Positions 1 through 6,452 are shown, counted from the stretch's first letter. The stretch: DNA of 15,512 nt from Planctomycetota bacterium (GCA_016208805.1 JACQXL010000082.1:1-15512), one strand, 5' to 3'. Translations and numbers: made by a program. The notes: generated by a model from the sequence alone, not told the origin.

Positions 1-1
1 C

Positions 2-84
2 GCAGTCCGTGAGCCAGGTCTGCAGTCCATAAGTCAGGTACCGCAGTCCGTGAGTCAGATACTGCAGTCCGTGAGCCAGGTACG
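2..84. repeat. 21-bp tandem repeat, about four copies
   Basis: Four consecutive copies of a unit beginning GCAGTCCGTGAG start at 2, 22, 43 and 64. The first is 20 nt and the rest are 21 nt, with a few substitutions between copies. One frame (codons from position 2) is open through the array and ends at TAA 95-97, reading as a seven-residue repeat of the QSVSQV type. The array could therefore be the 3' end of a gene lying upstream of the window. I favour a non-coding minisatellite, because this window is full of such arrays and nothing else supports coding. Confidence 0.75.
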
Positions 85-108
85 ACCGAATAGATAAACA
101 CACCCCTA

Positions 109-168
109 CCTGCCCGCCCCGATGCCTGCCTGTGCGGCGGCAGACAGGTCCATCGGGACGCAGGCGGG
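109..168. repeat. Nested imperfect inverted repeat (palindromic mini-element)
   Basis: The outer arms CCTGCCCGCCCCGATG (109-124) and CCATCGGGACGCAGGCGGG (150-168) are imperfectly complementary. They enclose an inner CCTGCCTG/CAGACAGG inverted repeat (125-148). The right arm shares CGGGACGCAGGCGG with the reverse complement of the element at 6520-6533, so this is a repeated family and not a unique hairpin. Confidence 0.7.
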
Positions 169-221
169 AATTCCCTCTGGTCGGTGGAGATCCCGCTGGG
201 GATAGAGAGGAGTGGGGAAAT

Positions 222-243
222 GGCCCCGAAATCATTCGGGGCC
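222..243. repeat. Hairpin with 9-bp perfect stem upstream of the FN3-like gene
   Basis: GGCCCCGAA (222-230) and TTCGGGGCC (235-243) flank the loop ATCA. The hairpin lies 16 nt before the chosen start codon at 260, just ahead of its ribosome binding site. It could affect translation initiation, or it may simply be another member of the window's palindrome set. Confidence 0.75.
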
Positions 244-259
244 GGAAAGAGAGGGATTT

Positions 260-910
260 ATGCCCAGAATGAATGACGACAATTTCTTTAACTGGCAGGG
301 TAAATTAGTCAATATGGTGGTGGTCAATGCCGTGGCTTGGGGCATCCCGGCTCCGGCCGTGGCCGGGCTGGTGGCCCGGCGGGCCCAATACGAGCCGCTT
401 TACCACAAGGCACAGGAAAAAGACGACCGGACCAGAGGCGATGTGGACCGGCACCGCCAGGCGCGCAAAATCTATCAGAAGGAACTTGAGGTATTTGCCA
501 ACCCCTACATCAGGTTTAATGACCTGGTGCCCAGAGATAATAAGATAGAGATGGGCGTACCGCCCCGGGATATGGAGCCGACCCCGGTGCCGCCGGAATA
601 TGTGGCTAATTTAGAGCCGCCTGTTTTATTGCTGAACTGGTCAAAACGCGGGCAGGTCACCGTTCACTTCGGCGTCAACCCGACCAATGAAAAACTCAAT
701 GCCAAACCGGTGAATATTGCCGGCGCCAAAATCTGGTATCGCATAGAATCAGGTCCGTGGGTCTGGGTGGCCGACGATACCAATTCGCCCTATACGCACA
801 ATTTAGCCATCACCGAGCCGCTCAACGTGGAATACCGGGCGCAGTGGTTTGACAAGAAGATACGGCTGGGACCGTTCGGCGAAACGGCCAAATGCACCGT
901 CTCGCCGTAG
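260..910 (+). CDS. Hypothetical protein with N-terminal helical region and C-terminal fibronectin/Ig-like domain
   Basis: This 216-aa protein has no signal peptide or membrane segment. Residues about 8-85 are charged and probably helical, including NAVAWGIPAPAVAGL and a Lys/Arg/Glu-rich stretch. A turn region with NDLVPRDNKIEMGVPPRD at about 85-102 and a proline-rich linker follow. Residues about 115-216 are beta-rich with the spaced aromatic residues of an FN3/Ig fold (KIWYRI, PWVWVADD, YRAQWFD). From memory this resembles a family of FN3-annotated hypothetical proteins in environmental bacteria whose middle part reads like 'NLGLPVHK.TRTP'; their function is unknown to me. I chose ATG 260 because GAGAGGG (249-255) precedes it. 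An in-frame GTG at 212 would add 16 residues read through a hairpin. Its neighbour is a fibre-like repeat protein, so a surface or particle-associated role is possible but unproven. Confidence 0.75.
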   Translation: MPRMNDDNFFNWQGKLVNMVVVNAVAWGIPAPAVAGLVARRAQYEPLYHKAQEKDDRTRGDVDRHRQARKIYQKELEVFANPYIRFNDLVPRDNKIEMGVPPRDMEPTPVPPEYVANLEPPVLLLNWSKRGQVTVHFGVNPTNEKLNAKPVNIAGAKIWYRIESGPWVWVADDTNSPYTHNLAITEPLNVEYRAQWFDKKIRLGPFGETAKCTVSP

Positions 911-921
911 GTAATTCTATA

Positions 922-959
922 AGGAGACCAGCCCCGATATTCATCGGGGCTGGCCTCCT
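922..959. terminator. Long hairpin after the FN3-like gene (possible terminator)
   Basis: CCAGCCCCGAT (928-938) pairs perfectly with ATCGGGGCTGG (943-953) around the loop ATTC. The stem extends outward with one mismatch through AGGAG/CTCCT. It begins 11 nt after the stop codon at 910. There is no T-run, so termination is uncertain, and it resembles other CCCGA..TCGGG palindromes in the window. Confidence 0.5.
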
Positions 960-985
960 GGCTTCCTTATAAAAAGGAGTTAATT

Positions 986-1138
986 ATGTCTCTATTGCCA
1001 AACGAAGTTACCCCGACATTCGTCGGGATAACCGGCTGTAACGCTCCTTCGTCGCTAACAGCCGGCAACCGTTGTAACTTTTGTAACCATTGTAACCCTT
1101 GTAACATCAGGAGGATTTATGTCTATACAACATGGTGA
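986..1138 (+). CDS. Small ORF (50 aa) with good RBS; middle and end read through repeats
   Basis: ATG 986 is preceded by AAAAAGGAGT at a normal distance. The reading frame MSLLPNEVTPTFVGITG then runs through a CCCGAC/GTCGGG hairpin, a CCGGCTGT inverted repeat and the 9-nt TTGTAAC array. The array yields a Cys-Asn-rich run (CNFCNHCNPCN), and the ORF ends at TGA 1136-1138, overlapping the next gene's start by 20 nt. The Cys pattern is a by-product of TGTAAC repeats, so metal binding should not be inferred. This may be the remnant of a short gene, or the displaced start of the following fibre gene, overwritten by repeats. I do not recognise a family. Confidence 0.3.
   Translation: MSLLPNEVTPTFVGITGCNAPSSLTAGNRCNFCNHCNPCNIRRIYVYTTW
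1012..1065. repeat. Two adjacent hairpins (CCCGAC..GTCGGG and CCGGCTGT..ACAGCCGG)
   Basis: CCCGAC (1012-1017) pairs with GTCGGG (1022-1027). CCGGCTGTAACG (1032-1043) pairs with CGCTAACAGCCGG (1053-1065), with one bulged base. Both lie inside the small ORF starting at 986. Confidence 0.7.
1072..1107 (+). repeat. 9-nt tandem repeat TTGTAACNN, four copies
   Basis: TTGTAAC recurs at 1072, 1081, 1090 and 1099 with variable last two bases. It ends 11 nt before ATG 1119, so it forms the leader of the fibre-like gene. Related TGTAAC/GTTACA sequence recurs at that gene's 3' end (1754-1815). Confidence 0.85.
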
Positions 1139-1790
1139 AATAAAGACCGAACACATCGCCAACGGGGCGGTAACAACGCCCAAGATAGCGGATGGCGCAA
1201 TCAGCACGGTTAAACTGGGCCAGAAGGTTGTCACCACTGAGAAGATTGCCAACGCCGCCGTGACCGCCTACAAAATCGGAACCGGTCAGGTTACCACGAC
1301 CCGTCTGAAGGACGCCGCAGTGACCAGCCCTAAAATCGCCAATGAGTCAATCAGCACGGCCAAAATCGCGCCGCTGGCAATAACCGAAGAGAAGATAAAA
1401 TCCGGCGCGGTCGCTACCGAGAAACTCGCGGCCGGCGTAGTCACCTCGGCAAAACTCAGAACTAACGCTGTCAGCACGGACAAGATTGCCGCAGGCGCGG
1501 TCACCCCTGCCAAATTGTCATTTACCCCGCCGTCTGTCGCACGACCCATTGTGCCGTCCGTGACCGGCCCGGAATTAGGCGCCGGCTCTGTGGAGACAAG
1601 CAAAATACAAGATGGGGCGGTTACCGGCGCAAAACTGCAGGGCTCAACCGTGACCACGCCCAAGATTGCCGACGGCGCGGTCACCTCACCGAAGATTGCC
1701 GACGCCGCGGTCACGCCGGCCAAGTTATCCTTCGCCGTGCCGACCAGGCCAGATGTTACAGCGTTAGAATGTTGGAATGTTACAATGTAA
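1119..1790 (+). CDS. Decapeptide-repeat, tail-fibre-like protein, 3'-truncated by a repeat insertion
   Basis: The 223-aa product starts at ATG 1119 after a strong AGGAGGA site. Residues 6-135 are thirteen contiguous ten-residue repeats (GAVTTPKIAD, GAISTVKLGQ, AAVTSPKIAN type, with a hydrophobic residue followed by T/S and then K-[IL]). A Pro-rich spacer (136-155) follows, then five more repeats (156-205). Such repeats are familiar in phage tail-fibre and trimeric surface fibre stalks, so an elongated, probably trimeric beta structure is inferred. The last residues (from about 212, DVTALECWNVTM) are read from a GTTACA/TGTAAC repeat and are probably not original. A plausible lost C-terminal domain lies downstream in another frame (1813-2136). 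There is no signal peptide. With the preceding Ig-like gene it may be a phage remnant or a surface fibre, but no other phage genes are present. Confidence 0.75.
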   Translation: MSIQHGEIKTEHIANGAVTTPKIADGAISTVKLGQKVVTTEKIANAAVTAYKIGTGQVTTTRLKDAAVTSPKIANESISTAKIAPLAITEEKIKSGAVATEKLAAGVVTSAKLRTNAVSTDKIAAGAVTPAKLSFTPPSVARPIVPSVTGPELGAGSVETSKIQDGAVTGAKLQGSTVTTPKIADGAVTSPKIADAAVTPAKLSFAVPTRPDVTALECWNVTM

Positions 1791-1815
1791 CAATAAAACA
1801 CTGTAACAATAAAAC
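1754..1815. repeat. GTTACA/TGTAAC repeat cluster interrupting the fibre gene
   Basis: The segment holds GTTACA and AATGTT motifs and two direct 14-nt copies of TGTAACAATAAAAC (1786-1799 and 1802-1815) spaced 16 nt apart. It contains the stop codon of the fibre ORF (1788-1790), and a further stop (TAA 1810-1812) just before the downstream relic opens. Confidence 0.8.
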
Positions 1816-2136
1816 GGGGCGAGCACGATTCTCTACGGCTATAAAGCCCAGTTCTATGCCAAGCCGATAGTGCGGCAGTTTGAGCAGAGCGAATTACTGC
1901 CGACTATACTGGGCTGATAACTCGTCCAGCCCTTCTGGTCAGAAGGGCCGGACTCTAACAGCCCAAGTACCGTTGACCCGGCCCCGCTCTACCGGTTAGA
2001 CACGGCCGTCAAGGACTTCACGAATTATCTGAACGTGTTAGTGCCGTTAGATGCGAATCGCAAGTTCGTGACCAGCGTGTACAGGGATGGCGTTACAACG
2101 GCTTGTGAGATTTACTTAATGGGTTATATTCGCTAA
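1813..2136 (+). pseudogene. Relic of the C-terminal domain of the fibre-like protein
   Basis: The 452 nt between the fibre ORF and the RND pump gene has no intact gene, but one frame reads protein-like almost throughout. From 1813 it gives NGASTILYGYKAQFY, then KPIVRQFEQSELLPTILG to TGA/TAA at 1915-1920. The same frame continues from 1921 to TAA 2134-2136 with APLYRLDTAVKDFTNYLNV, KFVTSVYRDG and CEIYLMGYIR. The second half has no usable start codon or RBS. A perfect GCCCTTCTG/CAGAAGGGC hairpin (1929-1948) lies next to the internal stops. The best reading is that this was the globular tip of the preceding repeat protein. A TGTAAC repeat separated it with a frame change, and a hairpin region broke it again. 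Programmed frameshifting is possible but less likely, because a stop precedes the segment. Confidence 0.6.
1929..1948. repeat. Perfect 9-bp hairpin in the relic
   Basis: GCCCTTCTG (1929-1937) and CAGAAGGGC (1940-1948) are exact inverse complements around GT. The hairpin sits 9 nt downstream of the tandem stops that break the relic's frame. Confidence 0.8.
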
Positions 2137-2138
2137 AA

Positions 2139-2247
2139 CCCTAATGACGAATGACTAATGACGAAATAAATCCTAATGCTTAAATGACAAATTTGGGCAT
2201 TAGGTATTCGTCATTCTTTCGTCATTGGACATTAGACATTAGTCATT
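2139..2247. repeat. AATGACGAAT-type repeat with inverted arms in a convergent spacer
   Basis: The left part holds CTAATGACGAATGACTAATG and related words. The right part holds their inverse (TTCGTCATT, ATTAGACATTAGTCATT), with CATTAGG near the centre. The element fills the gap between the + strand relic and the 3' end of the - strand RND gene. It can fold into a long AT-rich hairpin and may act as a two-way transcription barrier, which is inference only. Confidence 0.7.
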
Positions 2248-5200
2248 TCTTTGTGCCTTTGTGGTGAAAGTCTGATTGTAACCGCCTTCGCCACAGCATA
2301 TAAATCGGCGGATAGACCAGCAGTTCCATTATAAACGAGGTGGCCAGCCCGCCGACCATCGGGGCGGCGATGCGTTTCATCAAATCCGCGCCCGTGCCGA
2401 TTGACCACATTATCGGCACCAGCCCGATAAAGGTCGTGCCGACGGTCATCATCTTGGGCCGGACCCGTTTGACCGCGCCGTAGATAACGGCGTCGTGCAG
2501 GTCGGCGTAGGTTTTCATCTTGCCTTTCTTGACCGCGTCATAATAGGACAGGTCCAGGAACAGGAGCATAAAGGCGCCGGTCTCGGCATCCAGTCCCATC
2601 AGGGCAATCATGCCGACCCAGCCAGCGCTGGAAACATTGTAATCCAGCAAATACATAAACCAAAGCGCTCCGATAAGTGAAAACGGCACCGCCGATAAAA
2701 CAATACAAGTTTTGATTACCGATTTAGTATTTATGTAAAGGAGCACAAAGATAATAAAGACGGTTAGAGGTATAACCACTTTTAAGCGTTTATTCCTCAG
2801 CAACATAAGTTCATATTGTCCGCTCCACTGGAGCGAGTAACCGGTGGGCAGGACCAGGTCTTTGACCACCTTGGCCTTGGCCTCGGTCACGTAACTGCCG
2901 ATATCGCGGCCGGTGATATCCACGTAGACATAACCGGCCAAGAAACTGTTCTCGTCCCGAATCATAGCCGGACCGGTGCTGAACCGGATATCGGCCAGTT
3001 CAGCCAGCGGCACCTGCGCTCCGGACATGGTCGGCACGAGCACGCGTTTCAGGTCAACCAGGTCGTCCCTCAATTCGCGGGCGTAGCGGACGTTGACACT
3101 GTATCGTTCGCGGCCTTCAATGGTAGTGGTAACACCTTCGCCGCCGATGGCGGACATGATAACCATCTCGGCCTCCTTGACGGTCAGCCCGTAGCGGGCC
3201 AGTTGTTCGCGCTTGAGGTCGAAGTCCAGGAAATAGCCGCCGGTGACGCGTTCGGCATAGACGCTGCGCGTTCCCTGGATATCGCGCATTATCATCTCCA
3301 GGTGCAGTCCGATTCGCTCTATCTCTTTCAGGTCGGCGCCGTAGATTTTTATGCCAATGGGCGTGCGAATCCCCGTGGTGAGCATATCAATCCGGGCCTT
3401 GATGGGCATGGTCCAGGCATTGACCACACCCGGGAACTGCATCTTGCTGTCCAGTTCGTTGATGATGTCTTCCCAGGAAATCCGGTCCGGCCAGATAGAC
3501 CTGAATGGTTTCTGCAACAGTTTGGGCAGTCCGAAATACCAGCGGTCAACCTTGCGCCACTGCTCGCGCGGTTTGAGCACGACGGTGGTTTCCATCATTG
3601 AGAATGGGGCCGGGTCGGTTGAGGTATCGGCTCGGCCGGCCTTGCCGAAAACGCTGGCCACTTCCGGGATGCTCCGGATGATTTTATCCTGTACCTGCAG
3701 AAGCCGTTGGGCCTCGGTGACCGAGATGCCCGGCGGCGTGGTGGGCATATAAAGGATGCTGCCTTCGTTGAGCGGCGGCATGAATTCGGAACCCAGCCTG
3801 AGATAGACCGGAATTATAGTCAGTATTAATACCAGGGCCGCGGCGATAACGGCTTTGGGATATTTCAGGACGAAATTACAGGCCGGCTCATATATCCTGA
3901 AGAGCGTTTTGCTGACCGGATGCTTTTCCTCTTTATAATATTTGCCCACCAGCATCTGATTGAACGGCCAGGCCAACCATTTGGGCTTGAACTTAAAGTA
4001 GTCCATGCGCATGAAGAGCAGGCGGATGGCCGGGTCGAGGGTGATGGCCAGCACCGCAGCGATGGCCAGCGTCAGGTTTTTGGTATATGCCAGCGGCTTG
4101 AACAGACGACCTTCCTGTTCCACCAGGGTGAAGATGGGCATAAAGGCGACGGCAATGACCAGGAGCGAGAAGAATATTGACGGCGCGACTTCCTGCAACG
4201 CCTGAATCCGGATTTTATGAGGGTCGCCGACCCGGCCGCCTTCTATCCAGAGTTCCAGTTTCTTGTAGGCGTTCTCCACTTCAACTATGGCGCCGTCCAC
4301 CAGCACTCCGATTGATATGGCGATACCTGAAAGGGACATAATATTAGATGTCAAACTCATCCCATACATCGGGATAAAGGCCAGCAGGCAGGAAATCGGG
4401 ATGGTCAGAATCGGCACCAGGGCAGACGGGATATGCCAGAGGAACAGCAGGATTATCAGGCTGACCACAATCATTTCCTCCACCAGCTGGGTCTTGAGGG
4501 TATCAATCGCCGCCAGGATGAGTTCAGAGCGGTCGTATGTGGTGACTATCTCAACGCCTTTGGGCAGGGACGGTTTGATTTCCTCTATCCTGGCCTTGAC
4601 CCGGCGGATGACGTTGAGTGCGTTCTCGCCGTGCCGGACGACGACGATGCCGCCGGCCGTGTCGCCGATTCCGTCCAGGTCGGCCACGCCGCGGCGGATG
4701 TCCGGTCCGAGCGCGACCCGGGCGATATTCTTAACCAGCACCGGAGTGCCGTTGGCGTCGGCACCCAGCGCGATATTTTCTATGTCGGCCGTGGACTTGA
4801 TGTAACCGCGGCCGCGCACCATATACTCGGCGCCGGAGAACTCCACCAGCCGGCCGCCCACGTCGTTGTTGCTGTCACGAAGCGCATCAACCACCTTCAT
4901 CAGCGGGATGTTGTAGGCAACCAGCGCGTTGGGGTTAACATTGACCTGATACTGTTTCTGAAAACCGCCGATGGAGGCAACCTCGGCCACGCCGGGCACG
5001 CTCTGGAGATGGTATTTCAAATACCAGTCCTGGAACGAGCGCAGTTGCGCTAAATCGTTCTGGCCGGTCTTATCCACCAGCGCATACTGGTAGACCCAGC
5101 CCACGCCGGTGGCATCGGGCCCGATTTCGGTCTTGACGCCTTCGGGCGGTAATCTGGTCTTCAATGACATCCGGACTGCGGTCCCAGCGGGAATAGACAA
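2243..5200 (-). CDS. cusA: CusA-like heavy-metal RND efflux pump, main part (frameshifted)
   Basis: This 985-codon frame holds nearly all of an inner-membrane RND pump of the heavy-metal (HME) class, driven by protons and expected to expel Cu(I)/Ag(I). From GPDATGVGWVYQYALVD onward it matches CusA. The TM4 motif VDGAIVEVENAYKKLE is present (near 4275-4330), as are ETGAFMLL (near 2570) and RVRPKMMT (near 2450), which correspond to the proton-relay Asp, Glu and Lys. Two of CusA's three methionine positions are kept (FSMMETT and ARIDMLTTG). The third position reads YGLTV, with Leu in place of Met. The true start is upstream (ATG 5342). The first 20 or so residues of this frame (from TTG 5200) are the N-terminal exon-like fragment read in the wrong frame. 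The C-terminus FHHKGTKK is encoded by a short repeat. The gene lies last in the cusC-cusB-cusA order, 9 nt after cusB. Confidence 0.85.
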   Translation of the reverse strand: MSIPAGTAVRMSLKTRLPPEGVKTEIGPDATGVGWVYQYALVDKTGQNDLAQLRSFQDWYLKYHLQSVPGVAEVASIGGFQKQYQVNVNPNALVAYNIPLMKVVDALRDSNNDVGGRLVEFSGAEYMVRGRGYIKSTADIENIALGADANGTPVLVKNIARVALGPDIRRGVADLDGIGDTAGGIVVVRHGENALNVIRRVKARIEEIKPSLPKGVEIVTTYDRSELILAAIDTLKTQLVEEMIVVSLIILLFLWHIPSALVPILTIPISCLLAFIPMYGMSLTSNIMSLSGIAISIGVLVDGAIVEVENAYKKLELWIEGGRVGDPHKIRIQALQEVAPSIFFSLLVIAVAFMPIFTLVEQEGRLFKPLAYTKNLTLAIAAVLAITLDPAIRLLFMRMDYFKFKPKWLAWPFNQMLVGKYYKEEKHPVSKTLFRIYEPACNFVLKYPKAVIAAALVLILTIIPVYLRLGSEFMPPLNEGSILYMPTTPPGISVTEAQRLLQVQDKIIRSIPEVASVFGKAGRADTSTDPAPFSMMETTVVLKPREQWRKVDRWYFGLPKLLQKPFRSIWPDRISWEDIINELDSKMQFPGVVNAWTMPIKARIDMLTTGIRTPIGIKIYGADLKEIERIGLHLEMIMRDIQGTRSVYAERVTGGYFLDFDLKREQLARYGLTVKEAEMVIMSAIGGEGVTTTIEGRERYSVNVRYARELRDDLVDLKRVLVPTMSGAQVPLAELADIRFSTGPAMIRDENSFLAGYVYVDITGRDIGSYVTEAKAKVVKDLVLPTGYSLQWSGQYELMLLRNKRLKVVIPLTVFIIFVLLYINTKSVIKTCIVLSAVPFSLIGALWFMYLLDYNVSSAGWVGMIALMGLDAETGAFMLLFLDLSYYDAVKKGKMKTYADLHDAVIYGAVKRVRPKMMTVGTTFIGLVPIMWSIGTGADLMKRIAAPMVGGLATSFIMELLVYPPIYMLWRRRLQSDFHHKGTKK
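2246..2270. repeat. CACAAAGGCACAAAG-type repeat encoding the CusA C-terminus
   Basis: On the - strand this reads CTTTCACCACAAAGGCACAAAGAAA across the last codons of the pump, next to the AATGACGAAT repeat. From general familiarity, 'ACCACAAAGGCACAAAG' phrases are common dispersed repeats in environmental bacterial genomes. Confidence 0.6.
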
Positions 5201-5342
5201 TCACCTGGGTATCGGACAGGTCCGGGATGGCGTCCAACGGGATGTTCCGGATGGCATATATCGCACCGGCCACGGCAATGGCGATAAATATCAGGACCAG
5301 GAACTTGTTGTGGGCCGAGAATGCAACGATGTCTTTAATCAT
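5070..5342 (-). pseudogene. cusA: N-terminal fragment of the same CusA-like pump
   Basis: ATG 5342 opens MIKDIVAFSAHNKFLVLIF, the first transmembrane helix, then NIPLDAIPDLSDTQVIVYS and RSPDVIEDQ, the usual start of CusA/CzcA pumps. Homology stops at EDQ (near 5152), after which the frame is nonsense to its stop at 5070. In CusA the next 55 or so residues (VTYP... to ...VLEYLNQVQG) precede the LPxGV-GPDATG segment. Here LPPEGVKTEIGPDATG follows immediately in a different frame. So about 165 nt of expected sequence is absent and the frame is shifted. Unless this is an assembly or sequencing error, no full-length pump can be made. Confidence 0.8.
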
Positions 5343-5343
5343 A

Positions 5344-5373
5344 ATCCGTGTTTATCTGTGTTCATCTGTGGTT
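5344..5373. repeat. ACAGATGAACACAGATAAACA-type repeat between cusB and cusA
   Basis: On the - strand it reads AACCACAGATGAACACAGAT followed by AAACACGGAT. It encodes the end of CusB (TTDEHR plus the TAA stop) and ends just before the CusA ATG at 5342, so it is also the pump's leader. No good Shine-Dalgarno sequence is present in that leader; translational coupling to cusB is likely. Confidence 0.65.
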
Positions 5374-6452
5374 CCGTGTTTGTGTCCGGAGCCCATCGTA
5401 GAAATTGCTGACTTAAGTTTCGATTCCGAGTCAATAAAGAAGTTGGCCGAGGTAACGACCTCTTCCATCTCCGCGACACCATCAAGCGCTTCCCTATAAC
5501 CTTCAGCGGACTGGCCGAGTTTTACCTGGCGCGGTTCGTACCGGCCCGGGCCGGTCTTGACAAAGACCAACTGGCGGGTGCCGGTATCAAGCACGGCCGA
5601 GTCGGGCATGGCCAGTTTGTTGCCCAATGCCACATTGATTGTCACATCCACATACATCTCAGGTTTAAAGAGTCCTTCGGAGTTAGCCACCTCGGCCCGG
5701 ACGCGCAGGGAGCGAGTCTCTTTGTTCAGGATGGGGTCAATGGCCTTGATGGTGCCGGAGAATTCCCGGCCGGGCAGTGCCATGGAGGTGGCCGTAATCG
5801 TCTGGCCCGGCTGGACCAGTCCGATTTCGTATTCGTAAATATTGGCATAGATCCAAACCGTCGCGCCGGGCAGTAAGAGACTGGACGGCTCATCTTTGGC
5901 CTTTGGCAATTGTTTAATTTGCTCTTCTGAAAGACCCAACTGACGTAATCTTAAGGAGGTGCTGTTAATTAACGATTCTTGTTTATTAGCGACGGCACTC
6001 CGATATTCGGCAATAGCGATATATAGTTCCGGGTCATAGGCGACCCGGCCGCTGACCCGGATTAGAGGCGTTAAATCGCGTTTCATAACCATCTCTGTCT
6101 TCACGCCGATGAGATGTTCCTGCTGTGGTGAGATAGAAACCGTTGCCTGACCAGCAACCGAGCCGGTTGATGATTGGCCATCCTCTTTTATCGGCACCAG
6201 TTTCATCCCGCAGATGGGGCAGTCGCCCGGTTTATCTGAAATATAGGTCGGATGCATCGGGCAATGGTAGAGTTGCTTGGTTGATTCCTTTTGTTCCGGC
6301 TGTATGGGCGCGGCCTGATGCCCCGCATAAGTGCGGGACTGACTGCGGTCTTGCCCGTCGTGGGCAATATGGTTCCCGGACAATACAATTATACCTGTAA
6401 CCATAACACCTACGATAATACTAACCAGTCCACCGTAAAATATGTATTTCAT
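5352..6452 (-). CDS. cusB: CusB-like periplasmic adaptor of heavy-metal efflux, with N-terminal heavy-metal-binding domain
   Basis: This 366-aa membrane-fusion protein links the inner-membrane RND pump to the outer-membrane channel. Residues about 5-25 form a membrane anchor or signal. Residues 62-87 are a heavy-metal-binding domain, YHCPMHP..DCPICGMKLVP, with C64, H67, C78, C81 and M83 suited to Cu(I)/Ag(I). The adaptor core follows with RVSGRVAYDPEL, TVWIYANIYEYEIGLVQPGQ (barrel-sandwich/lipoyl part) and SLRVRAEVANSEGLFKPEM (beta-barrel). AGGAGAGG precedes ATG 6452, and the gene starts 2 nt after the cusC stop. Residues 29-44 (IAHDGQDRSQSRTYAG) are encoded by two hairpins, and the tail after GSGHKHG by another repeat. 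At 366 aa it is a little shorter than E. coli CusB (407 aa). CusB is the best family call; the exact metal is inferred. Confidence 0.9.
   Translation of the reverse strand: MKYIFYGGLVSIIVGVMVTGIIVLSGNHIAHDGQDRSQSRTYAGHQAAPIQPEQKESTKQLYHCPMHPTYISDKPGDCPICGMKLVPIKEDGQSSTGSVAGQATVSISPQQEHLIGVKTEMVMKRDLTPLIRVSGRVAYDPELYIAIAEYRSAVANKQESLINSTSLRLRQLGLSEEQIKQLPKAKDEPSSLLLPGATVWIYANIYEYEIGLVQPGQTITATSMALPGREFSGTIKAIDPILNKETRSLRVRAEVANSEGLFKPEMYVDVTINVALGNKLAMPDSAVLDTGTRQLVFVKTGPGRYEPRQVKLGQSAEGYREALDGVAEMEEVVTSANFFIDSESKLKSAISTMGSGHKHGTTDEHR
6322..6367. repeat. Pair of hairpins inside the cusB linker
   Basis: CCCGCA (6322-6327)/TGCGGG (6332-6337) around TAAG, and TTGCCC (6351-6356)/GGGCAA (6362-6367) around GTCGT. 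Both are in frame and encode a hydrophilic linker between the membrane anchor and the metal-binding domain. Confidence 0.75.

Noticed and set aside
2..84. CRISPR array
   Set aside because: The copies are directly adjacent with no spacers, and no cas genes are present.
1286..1801. - strand open frame opposite the fibre-like gene
   Set aside because: Its repetitiveness only reflects the codon-level repeats of the + strand gene, which has a strong RBS and a family-typical decapeptide pattern.
2816..3601. Long + strand open frame (261 codons) opposite the pump gene
   Set aside because: It is antisense to strongly conserved RND sequence, has no RBS or recognisable motif, and is His/Gly/Asp-rich in the way reverse frames of GC-rich genes are.
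4433..5053. + strand open frame (206 codons) opposite the pump gene
   Set aside because: It is the mirror of conserved CusA coding sequence and has no independent support.
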